NCBI GenBank assembly: GCA_030704615.1
Contig: CM060733.1
Coordinates: 9,362,001 to 9,426,000, forward strand
Origin: Takakia lepidozioides
Lineage: Eukaryota; Streptophyta; Takakiopsida; Takakiales; Takakiaceae
DNA length: 64,000 nucleotides
Direction of reading: 5' to 3'
Position 1 is the stretch's first letter; each line of letters opens with the position of its first letter. A program made the position numbers and the translations under genes. The notes under the pieces are model-generated. The model ran no database searches. It saw nothing but the letters and a program-made list of their open reading frames with translations, and was not told the DNA's origin. Of the stretch, positions 46,701 to 57,692 are shown one piece after another.

Positions 46701-49497
46701 GCCATTCAAGGACATTATCAATTCTAATCAGGGACAATATAATTGCACCCTTAGATCCTAACCAGGTGAATTCATATACTCGCTTAAGAATGACTCAGAC
46801 AAAGAAGTGAATGTCGTCAACGACATTCAATCTGGATCTAAGATTGCAATCCATATGAAGCCACAATTTTTCCCAAAAAAACAGTAGAGTTTCAAGTATG
46901 ACATTTCACCTGTACACAACTCGCATCATGGCCCACTCTCCTCCAACCTGACTGTCAAAGTCGTTGGACCGTAAAATGTTACCATCTTTGGAGAACTCCC
47001 GGAAAAAACAGTATCTCCAGGTGAGACCTCTCCACTTCCTTATGTATGCCTCCAATGACATTTGGGGAGGGGAAACAATCGCAATGTTCAGGTCCTTCAA
47101 AGTCTGATCCAGCACAATGACGGCGCGCTTTTCGAGCTGCAAATAGAATATTTGTCAGAATTGCAAAAAAGAAACACATCACATACTTGAAGATAAGAAA
47201 CAGCATGTTCGAATACACACCTGACTCCAAAATGTAGCCTTGTGGAGCCAGTTATCAAACACCAAATCACTGATTCCTTCCACCTTTGTGCCAGGCTGTA
47301 TGGTGCTCTTTGGGAACTGATTCAAGTCCTTTACTGTTTGATCTGAGTTCCATATCTCCAGCCACCTTATTTTTGTTTGTGGGTCGACCATCGATATGGC
47401 CAGCCGGTGCAATTTCTCCTGCTGCATCTCCGGATGCACATGCTTGTCATAGTGTGTTTTGATCTGCTGAAGGAACTCAGGACCAAGTCCAGGATCTACT
47501 ATTCTAAGCTGCTTTCCGAAGGCGGACATCAATTTGGTTCTTCGCATCTCAAACTCCTTCTTTATTGCAGCTTCCACACCCTTTGATGTCCTTAGTTCCT
47601 CTGGTGTAGTGTGGTAATATTCGGATTTTCCCTTCTCAGCTGCCTCTGCCAGTTCTTGCTGCATTCATTCAAGTAGTGATTAGCTCCGAAGGGACTCTAA
47701 ACATGTATTCGAAAAGTAAACAGATTACAGACTCGGGCTTACCGCATACATGTACTCCAGAAACGCCTCTCGTGTCAAAGAATACCAAGTGCCTGCAGCT
47801 CTTCCTGTTTCGCACTTCTTGATGATATTGGGTGGTAGTACTGTCCGAAAATCATCCAGCTTCATCAGACCAATCCTCTGAATTCGGAATAGTGTGTGAA
47901 CCAAGCTTGTTGTCACATGCGATTTCTCTGTCGATCTGCAAAAACATTGAAAACATTGCATTCCTTAACACTGTTTTTTGAGGATCAACAAGACACTACA
48001 GAGGGAATCAAATCTCCTGGATGACTTACTTGTTCACGTCGTGCATAGCTGTAAGAAGCCTAGCGATGTCGTTTCCTGGATCCAAAACCATTGCCTCCAC
48101 AGCAACATGCTTGTCTTTGTCTTTCGAATGGTGTTTCTGAATGTATCCCATCCATGCCAGCAATCGGTGGTTGCCGTCCCAGACGTAGAACATGTGGTTG
48201 CAAAATTGCTGGGTGTTCTTTCCCATCATGAGGCCCAGCTCGAACTCCTCATTGGCATCTTTCCAGCACTCATCCCAGTTATCACTGATCTCTGGAGAAA
48301 CTAATGTGCTTTTCCCATTTATATCCGTCAGGGACACATAAAAAACTTGTGCACCAAGTCTATATCCATGCACAAAATCACTCTCCAATTTTGTTATGTC
48401 ATGGGAAAGAGGTGGACGCACAACAGGCATTGATATCATCCGGCACAGAGGTATGTCCAGACGCCCTCCAGATACGAGCATGTCCCTTATAACCTCCTGA
48501 GAGTTTACCTTCTGGAATGACATGAGTTCTTTCACCTTGTCAAGGTAGTGCACTTCGGATTCATCTGCTTCATCTGTATTCTCTGAGCTTTTTGCGGACT
48601 CGTCCCCATCTCCAGATCCTTTCCCCTCTGATCCTGTAGGCTTCGACCTCACAGTTTTCTGCACGATGCCATTCAGTTCTGACTAAGTGATTTGCAAATA
48701 GTGAATGGCGGTAACGACAATCACTCTGTATCAAGGAAACTCACCATGAATGGTGTGAAAGAATTCAGCACAATCTACAGATGCAAAGCCGAGACTGCCG
48801 TATTCAAAACAAAAGTGAGAGCGATAGCGAACGGCGTTAACGACAATCACAAAAGATAACAACCTGCCGGATCGGTGTTGTGTAATGACATATATGTGCA
48901 ACTGATTGGCGGCAACGACATTCAGTGTAGTTTAGGGAGAATAGTAAGTGCAGACTCTCTCTTCAAACACATAGGTACATAAATCTCATGAGCAGAATCG
49001 AATGGCGTTAACGACGCTCGCGATTCAGTAGTTCCTGCTAAAGAATGGAAGAGGAAGGACTCCTTGAAAGGCAATCACATAGACTATATGATAAAACTTA
49101 CTGGCACCTTCTTAGGTTTTGAAATTTGATCCCCTTCTGCAGCTTTCCTCTTCCCTCTCACATCTGCTGGAGTTTCTGTCTGCGCAAGGGTTTCTTGACC
49201 TTCTTCAGGTTCGGCGTTCCGCGTGCTTCCACCTTCTTCAGTGTCCCTGCGATTCATCTCTGCCTCCACAGGCTGGCGCACTCTTATCGCCGGCTGTGTC
49301 GCAGCCGCTGCCTCAGTCTCCGTCTGCTCTTGTGAATCAGTCTCCGCGTTCACCTGCTGCCTTGGCCCTGTGTTCTCCAACAAACGACGCCTCGTCATTT
49401 TCTCTCTTGCTCTGCGTCTCTCTCTAAGGGAAGTAAAATAAAGAGACTTTCTTCTCTTTCGTATTCTAGAAGGAACCCTCTCCAGCTTGACTACCAC
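43760..49497 (-). CDS. ParB/sulfiredoxin-like and amino-DNA-methyltransferase-like fusion protein of element A, 1202 residues
   Basis: Ten exons join in frame: 49497-49102, 48658-48030, 47935-47743, 47658-47221, 47136-46910, 45964-45313, 45199-44861, 44664-44379, 44283-44094, 44018-43760. The N-terminus is basic and acidic, low complexity (RKRRKSLYFTS). A ParB/Srx-like domain lies at about residues 180-320: IPLCRMISMPVVR, then VWDGNHRLLAWM (DGNHR near 293), the phosphate-binding box of that fold. Residues 340-700 are a conserved helical region I do not recognise; about 745-800 is Lys/Glu-rich. The methylase part has motif IV as ILDIPDG (near 868) and, after a C-terminal target region, motif I as VVDLSVSTGATYHAC with GRSLFGMEGD (near 1048), the order of the beta-type N6/N4 class. 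ParB-methylase fusions are known in bacteria and phages. Element B encodes the same protein with most of the same exon junctions. Acceptor and donor conservation supports the model. Confidence 0.8.
45965..46909. repeat. seven TGAATGTCG-TYAA-CGACATTCA palindromes in intron 5 of the A methylase gene
   Basis: 22-base palindromes start at 46106, 46213, 46373, 46481, 46576, 46687 and 46808, mostly 95-121 bases apart. The best (46213, 46481, 46808) are perfect apart from the 4-base centre (TCAA or TTAA). Intervening sequence is only loosely repeated. The 945-base intron is much longer than B's corresponding 141-base intron. Confidence 0.88.
48659..49101. repeat. four diverged palindromes of the same kind in intron 1 of the A methylase gene
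   Basis: Copies at about 48702, 48828, 48903 and 49000 contain cggtaacg, cgttaacg, cggcaacg and cgttaacg centres with partly matching arms (gaatggcg..cgacaatca). Spacing is about 75-126 bases. Intron 1 of element B holds the 19-copy palindrome array in the same place. Confidence 0.75.
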
Positions 49498-50253
49498 TCT
49501 CCCTCTAAGCGCGAAAAGTAGAAAAACGCAGTGACTCCCGATTTCTTGCGGGATTGCCTGTGTTCTTGCGTGTCTCTAGAAGCATCGGATTCCCTCCCGC
49601 GTGACCGTTACACATAGTCGTTTCGATATTAGTGCACATGCCAGCAATTGGTGTACAGCTGTTCGTATTCAGTTATGGATGTCTGACGTGTGCCGCCCAA
49701 AACAAAACGGCGTGTTCTAAATTATAACTGGTTCAATATTTAAAAAGAACAGCGAATCCCAGAAATTGATGCGCAGTCTTAAACAAATAAATATAAATGA
49801 ACGAGAGTTTGATGACAAATTTTGGAATATCATACACGGTCATCCTTGTTATCCAAACCCCACATTCGTTGCACATTTGGAACTTTCCAGGTGCGCATGA
49901 TCATTGGTAGTAGTATATAGATACATTTACTTAATCTGCAATCCCATTCTCGGATCCTGTGGCATGCTTCCAGGAAGTCGGCTTTGTTATTGGGTTTATT
50001 GATGAGGTTCTGATTAACGGTTTAACAGTTGCCGACACTGCCCCTATGGATTCTCTGACCACTGGGCCCACAAGAAAAGTAATTAAAATGGACGGCTGCA
50101 TATCTGGAATGAATAACAGAATATGCACAGTCGTTATCTGAGCTTCCTCCGCCATATGCTCTGCTCATTCTTCAACTGTGTTCTGGAGACAGCAGTAAAC
50201 CGATTTACACTAGATCTGCGATAGCAAGGTACAAACATACTCGAGGAAGGAAG
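49498..50253. promoter_or_regulatory. divergent intergenic region of element A
   Basis: 756 bases separate the start codons of the two divergent genes and must hold both promoters. I see no clear TATA pair. The same arrangement in B (56860-57692, 833 bases) suggests shared regulation of transposase and methylase. Confidence 0.5.
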
Positions 50254-53200
50254 ATGGCTTCCTCTGAAGCGGAGTTCTTCTCAGACGACAAACCAGTGCC
50301 GTTCTCCCAGGAAGTCCTTGACAATGGATTTGCAATTGTTCTGGAACATGTCTTGGCTACCCGTTTTCAGCTGCAGAATGGCTCCATCTTTTTGGAGAAA
50401 GAGGTTTACGATCTGAAAGGGAAGTTGGTGAAATATTCTTTCCAAAACCGTGATGAGACGGCTCATATCAGCCAGTGGAGAGTGCGTCCTGGTCGATACA
50501 GAGTACTTGGAGAGCCTCGGCGAAAGTCCCTTGGGTCATATGTGACGCCCGGGACTGCTGCTTCGGTCGTTGAAGACAAGAGGGAGGTGGTGGTGAAAAA
50601 AGAACAGACGTCCTCCACTCCAATCGTTGAGCTTTCGGATTCTTCCGATGATGACATAAGTGAAATTCCAAATCCAGTCCTTCCTACTGTGGTTGCAGAA
50701 GCTGATGAAGAAGAGATTTGTAGTGTCATTCCAAAATTGCGGGCGATGGGAGGAATGGCTGGATTCAAAAGTGAGTTGCGGGGAATTGATTGGGAATCTT
50801 TGAAGCAGGTGCCTGTGAAGTTCTTGCCGGAGACTTTTGATGGCGATATCCTATTCGAGCTGCCTCCTCCTCCGCGAGTTGGAGGTGTAACAATCATGAT
50901 GCATGGAATGGACAAGAAACACGACGGGCACCCGTGGTGCAGAACAAAAACATCCAATATTCAGAATGATGACAAGCTTGTTTTCAGGAGGACAGTTTGC
51001 AATGGACACCTTAGGTGTGATAATTTGAATTGCAGACACTTTCTTCAGTCTGGAGTTCATAATCAAAGCGAATGGGAGGGTCTGGCGGAGAATCCATTTC
51101 AGCCTGGGACTGCCCCTCCACCGGCAAACACTTTCGTCTGCAAATTCTGCAAACTTGTGCCATCCTGCTTGGCGCTCTGCGGAGCAAGAATGTACTATGT
51201 TGTCCACCGTTTGAATACAATGACGAGAGCTTGTGTGCATTTTGGATTCCATAACCATCCTGTCTCGAAGGGGGATTACAGGGAGAGTGTTGAGACAGTA
51301 TCGAGGTTGATCAAACAGGAGTTCGGGAGAAACCCATCCGCAACAACATCTGCAATTGCTCTTGGCGCAAGCAAGTCCTTCTTGGAAAGCCATATTTTGA
51401 GTGAAGGAGATTCTGTGGGGACTAAACTTGACGGTGCAGCATTGGACCTGGTCATGGATCATTTCTCCACTTTAAGTTCACCTAACATTCGGCATCAGAT
51501 CAATGCATTGAGAATGGGCTCTGGGATCAGAGGCTACATAGACAATATTTTGGAATTGAAACGACTGAGCAAGTACGATTACATCCAGGACAATGTATTC
51601 CCAGGTCAAGGTGCCATCAAAGTTTTTCTTTTCAAAATGTCGACTGTTGGGGAGGGCAGTGGGGTTAGCCTCGTGAAGCGGATGCAGAAGACTGGGGACT
51701 TGCAGAACTGTTTTCTTATGTTTGATCATGTGAAACGAGTGAAGGATTGGACGACAATGGCTTGTCATGTCTACGATCCAGTGTACCAACGAGTTATGAC
51801 AATTGCAGTTTGTGACATGCAATCCGAGGATACGGAATCCCAGAAGCTCATGTGGAATTCCCTGATACGTGTCATGGGCTGCCATGGGCTGCCATCTCCA
51901 AATTTCGCAGGTTTCATGGCGGATAGTGCTCAAGCAAATTTCAATGCTATTCGTATTGTCTTCGGATCGGGCGACCCAAAAGTGCCTATGCCAGGAAGAG
52001 AGCGTACATGTCTATTCCATTGGACACAATCTCTGGAAAAACATACAAAGTCGGACATCAAACCAGAGATGCAGACTCAGCACCGTAAATTGTGCAAAGA
52101 GTACAAAGATGCTAGAACAATGAAGGAGGCGGACACTTTGTTCCAGACAATTCGTGCCTGGTGGTTCTCTTCTGGAGCTGCATCACTTGAGAGTATGAGA
52201 GCATTGGAAGATTGGCTGGCGTTTTGGCACTTCCGGTATAGACAGTGGGGAGCAGCCATGACAATGGTACGAGGCTTCTATTTCATGCTTTATTCATACA
52301 TTTGCTTTCCATATTTTTGTTGCTTTCTTTATGTTGTTTCCTGTGCACTATTCTGAAGTGTGGTTATCCTCTTTGCAGAACATGTCCATTGAGGAAATGG
52401 CAGACATGCCATCTTGCAATTTGGCAGAAACTGTGCACAATGCATGGTTGCAGCAGTCTGGGAAACGAGGTCGGGATTTGTATGTGGCAACAACAGATGA
52501 TTTGATACGTGCCTTGCAACAACAAACCCGATACCGTGATTTCTTACGAGGTGGGGTTGGTGGCAAGGGTCCGGACAAATCGGAGTTGATGTTGCGTGCT
52601 GCAAACAGATCTGGGGATCCAATCAAGATAGCACGGGCGGTGAGCATGTATGCCCAGGGAACGCCACTTGTTTCTAGAGTTCCACATCTTGAAGGGGAGG
52701 AGAGATTCGGCTCCTGTAAGAGGAAATTGAACACTCCACCTGGTTCGGATTCAGATTCCCACAGGGCAGACCGTGATAACTTCTCGAAGCCTCGTGTTCC
52801 CCTGCATGACAGCTCCGTGTCCGGAACCTCCATTGTGGAGGAACCTCCAACACGACGGCAAGCTCCAGCATCAAACCGTGCCACTGAAATGGTGCAGGAG
52901 AGAAACAACCCCCTTGATGTGCTTGAGTCCGCATGCCCCGACCACGTTTGGCACATAGAACGCACAAGTGTCGGGTCTCGTGTGAAATGTACAGCGATCA
53001 GGGCAACTAATTTCGAGAAGTGCACTTCATCTATATCCAGAGGTGGTGCCCGAACTCCTGCTCCGACTTTCACGGGCTTGATGCGTCCATACGGTCAACC
53101 AGAAGCCAAGAACCACAAGTTCTGGTTCTGCGCAGATGATTGTGCCAGATGTGTGCATGGAACTGTGCGTCCTTCCGTAGTGATGAAGCCATCTCCTCCA

Positions 53201-53764
53201 ACCGTTTGGCCCGTGAAGGTGGGAACACATCTCAGCTTTCAGGAGATTGAAATGCTGGAGGAGGCAGGTTTTTCCCTTGCGAGACAACCCCAACTCCATG
53301 CATGTGCTACTACTCCTGCGTCCTCCCGGGTCCCCCCGGCAAATCCTGACTTGTGGCCAACCAAACGAGATGGAAAGCTCGTTCGGCGTTTCCCTCCAAC
53401 CGCTGAACACTTTGGCAAAGTGGAGTCCGCAAGAATGCTCCAAGCTCGTGTTGGAAGCACCACGGAAGTACCCGATCCAGGATATGGTCGGGTATTCACA
53501 ATCATCACTTCCACATCTGCTGTTCATGACAGGACCTACGACATCACGGTTTCCAATTTCCCCAATTGCACATGTCCTGATTTTGTGAATATGCTATCAA
53601 CCAGTTTGGGCAAGAGAGGTAAATTCATACCCTGCAAACATTTGTATTTCATATTTTTGAGGAGGATGGTTTGCGATCCCAAACGTGACAACTTCATTCA
53701 CCAGGCCACTATGAGTTTCAACGAGGTCGATACTCTTTTGCAGCGGGATACAACACATGGGTAG
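50254..53764 (+). CDS. MULE-like transposase with HNHP zinc region and SWIM finger, element A, 1132 residues
   Basis: Exons 50254-52266 and 52379-53764 join at ATG|GTACGA..TTTGCAG|AAC in frame. The N-terminus (about 125-145) has a sumoylation-type VKKE followed by a SUMO-interaction-like IVELSDSSDDD. A Cys/His-rich region at about 225-345 ends in ARMYYVV..HFGFHNHPVSKG, like the WRKY/GCM-type finger of MULE transposases. The catalytic core has FDHVKRV (Asp near 491) followed by YDPVYQRVMTIAVCDMQSED, and GFMADSAQANFNAI (Asp near 557) followed by CLFHW. The third acidic residue is not assigned. A WLAFWHFRYRQWG block follows, then PHLEGEERFGSCKR, the zinc-like KFWFCADDCARCVHGTVRPS and a SWIM finger FPNCTCPDF..PCKHLYFIFL (about 1065-1095). 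No stops or shifts. It differs enough from standard Mutator proteins that its superfamily should be tested. Confidence 0.85.
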
Positions 53765-54414
53765 CATGAACTATGTAATGTGGTATGTGGATGACCATGA
53801 TTTGAAATGTGTAATTCACATCAATTCGTCGGCTGTGCAATGATATGGCCTCCAACTATACGGAGTGAGGTCTGAGTGACAACTTTTAGGTAGTGCACAT
53901 TTGTCATTGCACCGTTCGAAGTCTACATGTCTTGCTGTCGCTATGCACTACAATCATCTTTTGAAGATGATCATAACTCTCATTGTTATTTGAGGAGGGA
54001 GGAAGTCTTCTCGTGGCAGCCTTTATGGCGCACACTTTGTGAGGATATTTTGTCGTCTTCGTAATTGTAAAAGTGAAACAAACATTTGTAATTGCACAAT
54101 GTTGGATGCTGCAATTGTAGGCCTCAACGCTCGTCTTGATTCTATTTAGGCAAGATTCCCTGCATTAATTCCACGGTCATAGGACCATCCACGGTTATAG
54201 GCGGCGCATGTTAATGCTGACGTGGCAGTTGACGGACAGTGCCACGTCATCATTTACCGCCACATCAGCATGCTGACATGACGCTCACGCCACGTCAGCA
54301 TGTGTGCAGGCTCACGCCACGTCAGCTGGCGTGAGCGTACGCTCACGCCACGTCACTCCTGCGTGAGCGTACGCTCGCGCGCTCACGTGCAACGCTCACG
54401 CCATTGCGTCGTTG
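53765..54414. repeat. right end of element A with GTGAGC/GCTCAC subterminal blocks
   Basis: 53765-54160 is the 3' flank of the transposase gene with no gene. From 54164, reversed, it reads cctataaccgtgg and cctatgaccgtgg. From 54220 repeated CACGTCAGC / GCTCACGCCACGTCA blocks lead to the terminus at 54414. The last 40 bases mirror the left end (43072-43110). Confidence 0.8.
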
Positions 54415-54424
54415 CCCTTCAGTG
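54415..54424. repeat. target-site duplication (right) of element A
   Basis: cccttcagtg, the second copy of 43062-43071, followed by ca, where B's interrupted transposase codons resume. Confidence 0.85.
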
Positions 54425-56859
54425 CATCTGTTTAGAGCTCTGGCCATCTTCGACGGAACTCCGGACGTACTCGCAGCCCTTAGCATCAACAAAGTCGTAT
54501 CAGGGCCTTTGCCTCCACCCCGTCCCATCAGAAAATTGCGGTACCTGGTTTGTTGTGTAAGTGCACGCACCATGTCATCAGCAGTGGCCACATACAAGTC
54601 ACGACCTGCTTTGGTAGACTGCTGCATCCAGGCGTTGTGAACAGTCTCCGCCAAATTACAGGATGGCATGTCGGCCAAGTCCTCCAAGGACATGTCCTGC
54701 AGGAGGCATTGCATGGATATGTGAGGAACGAAAACAAATGGTAGAGGTTCTTCAAGTGACAATCGAAGAACCCCAAATGAACAGGCACGATGCAAAATTT
54801 CTGTTTTTGGGATTGAAGAGGCTTACCGTCGTCATGAAAGCTCCCCACTGTCTGTACCTGAAGTGCCAGAAAACCAACCAGTCCTCCAACTCCTTTACGT
54901 GGGTACCTGTTGCAGCACCAGAGGAGAACCACCAAGCCCGGATTTCCTGGTAAATGCTCTCAGCTTCTCCCATTGAGGTGGCATTCTTGTACTTGAGACA
55001 GAGCCTTCTGTGCTCCAACTGCAGGTCAGGGCGAATGCAGCGCTTTGTATGACGTGCCAGAGATTGAGTCCAATGGAAGAGGCATGTGCGCTCCCTATTT
55101 TCCATTGGGACCTTAGGATCCCCCGAACCAAACACGCGTCGCACTGCATTGAAATTTGTCTGTGCACTATCAGCCATGAAGCCCGCAAAATTTGTGTTTT
55201 GTATTCCATTGCGCTGCATGACGGCCAAGAGCGAATTCCACATGAGCATTTGGGATTCAGTGTCCTCCGACTGCATATCACAAATTGCTATGGAGAGCAC
55301 ACGCTGGTACGCCGGATCATACACATGACACGCCATGGTTGTCCAACCCTTCACCCGTTTGCAGTGATCAAACATTAACCAACATTTAGCCAAATCTCCT
55401 CCTGGTTGCATACGGCGGACAATGCTCACACCACTGCCTTCGCCCACAGCGGACATCTTGAACAAATACACCTTGGACGAGCCCTGGCCAGGGAAGACAC
55501 TGTTTTGAATGAATTCATAGCGACTCCTCCGCTTCAGGTCCATAATGTTGTCCATGAATCCAGCAGTGCTTGTGCCCATTCTGAGTGCATTCACCTGGTT
55601 TCGAATATTGGGAGAGCTCAACACGGAGAAATGGTCCATGACTGCATTAAGCGAATCTGCATCCAGCATAAGTTGTGTCGCATCCCCTTCACCCAGTATG
55701 TGTTTCTCCATGAATGCCTTGCTAGCTGCAAGCGCTATAGCAGAAGGTGTTGCAAAGGGGCATTGTGGAACTCCTGCTTCAGCAGATTTCTAGCGATGTC
55801 CACGCTATCCCTGCAACTTCCTTTGGACACAGGATGCTCGTGTGCACCCATATGAATGCAGGCACGAGTCATTGTCTTGCATCGGTGTGTCATCTGATAC
55901 ATACGAGCGTGGCACACAGAAACATAGGACGGGGAAAGTTTGCAGAACCTGCACACGAAAGTATTGGTCCTGGGAGGGGCAAGCCCTAGGGTGAAAGGAT
56001 TCAGGGGCACACCTTCCCACTCACTTTCGTTTGGTTGAGCGCTGTTTCTTAGGCGAGGGCAAGAAATATTCTGGCACTTACAATGCCCAACGCAGACCGA
56101 CCTCCGAAATTTCAAGCCAATGTCGTTATGGATGTTCGACGTTTTTGTCGTGCACCAAGGATGTCCGTCATGTTTCTTGTCCATGCCCTGTAAAAGCCCA
56201 GCCAGTCCAGTGGAAGAGGTGGGAGGGTTGAGCTCAAATAGGATGTCCCCATCAAACTGTGCTGGCACGTATTGAACCCGTTGCACAGGAAGGGACTCCC
56301 AATCAACAAAACGCAGCTCGCTCTTGCACCCAGGCACACCTGCGAGGGCTTTCAATTTTGGAATGACACTCGTTATCTCTTGCAATTCGTCATCATCCAA
56401 TGACGGAGTCTGCACTGGCGGAGGAATCTCAGAAACATCCTCCGAGGACGAGTCTGAAAGAGTCACGAAGGTAGTGGATGTGCTCACCTCTTGTTTCACA
56501 GGAACTGTGCCCTTCTGTTGCACGACCAATGCTGCAGTGCCAGGGGTAACGACCGATCCTGCTGATTGTCTTCTCTCTTTTCCAAGGACACGGTATGTGC
56601 CTGGAAGGACTCTCCATTTCCTTCCACACTTGCCAACCAATGGTTTCTCCAAGTGCCCAGAATCCAAATTCCCGTCCTCGTCATACACCTCTTTTTGAAC
56701 AAGGAGAGAACCCAACTCCAGCGGGAACACTGTAACCAGCTCATCCTCATGAACAACTGCAAACCCATCGTCGTCTGCAGTGGCAGTCAGTAGAAGAGTA
56801 CCTGCATTGGAATGGAATCGAGCAAGTGTATCTCGCTCCCTCGACATGTTTTCCCTCAC
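54425..56859 (-). pseudogene. SWIM transposase of element B, 5' part
   Basis: Exon 1 is 56859-54827 and exon 2 starts at 54696 (CTGCAG|GACATG), with the same intron position as A. It ends in ALNRCTEG at the insertion point of A. The N-terminal region has VKQE and FVTLSDSSSEDV, matching the sumoylation and SUMO-interaction-like pair in A. It also keeps MGAHEHPVSKG, MFDHCKRV (first Asp), GFMADSAQTNFNAV (second Asp) and WLVFWHFRYRQWG. A single-base shift near 55757, within a gcccctttgc run, separates the 56859-55735 and 55711-54752 frames. The remaining third of the gene lies at 41945-43071, left of element A. Confidence 0.88.
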
Positions 56860-57692
56860 TGAACGAAAGTTGCGGAATCCTCGAACTGATAGCCCGCAAT
56901 TACCGAAAGGGGAATTAAGACAAGCAAACCGAGGTCAACAAGGGTAGCTCCGAGGTGATGCATGCAAAGGATGTAGGGATGAGATGCACCTTCACTTCGG
57001 AAACAGCAACGCCAAGAGGCACTAACCAGAAAAACTGTTTTGAAATACTACAAGAAGCCGTGCTGTTTATGGATGAAAACAAACACTGAAAACGACATGA
57101 AACCAACCATTATGAAAAGACGGCAACAACCCTCGAGAGCAGTAAACAGGAAGACCACAAATGTCATGAGGTTGTGTTGTGCCAGAAGAGCACAGCACAA
57201 ACACTGACACTGCAGAAGATACCTCGCACGAATGCGTGGCAGACATGGTCGTATCCGACAGAACCCTTTATGCCGAATGACCCCATGGCGACGGTAACGG
57301 TAAAATGAAAACCACCAGGGTAGGCAGTACAACACACGTGGATGCATATGTGAAGCATAACAATTATTGCGGATCTGCAAGAACTGCTCGAAAATGAACT
57401 AGCATTAGATTTCTACGGCACAGCCGAATTTGAAAGAAAGCAAGAAGGCCGCGGTGTATTGGCAGGCGGCGTAGTACATCTGACATATATCGCTAGTGCA
57501 TGCAACGGATGTACTTTTTTTCTAGCGCTTTATTGCTTGGATAATACGGAGACGACGGAATGGATGAATTCCGTTCGCACACAATAACAACACCCGCATC
57601 CAAATATGGTTGACAACGTCCAATTTTGATTTTGGTCACATGCCATAGCAGCACTTGTTACAAACGTCAAACTGGAGAGCTCTAGAGGCATC
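56860..57692. promoter_or_regulatory. divergent intergenic region of element B
   Basis: 833 bases between the two divergent start codons, the counterpart of 49498-50253 in A. Short frames here have no recognisable motif. I see no obvious palindrome of the intron type. Confidence 0.45.

Larger units (their letters stand above)
43072..54414. mobile_element. element A: 11.3-kb DNA transposon with SWIM transposase and ParB-methylase genes
   Basis: Bounded by inverted ends: the left end reads CA, ten bases, GGCGTGAGC, four bases, then TCACGTGAGCGCG. The right end, reversed, reads CA, ten bases, GGCGTGAGC, then CACGTGAGCGCG. The duplicated host sequence on each side lies in the transposase gene of element B. 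Inside are two divergent genes: the ParB-methylase gene leftward (43760-49497) and the transposase rightward (50254-53764). Both read through without stops once introns are removed, so A is the younger, possibly recently active copy. Confidence 0.88.

Noticed and set aside
43072-54414. classing element A as a retroelement with a captured gene
   Set aside because: No reverse transcriptase, LTR or poly-A tail; inverted ends, target duplication and a DDE/SWIM transposase show it is a DNA transposon.
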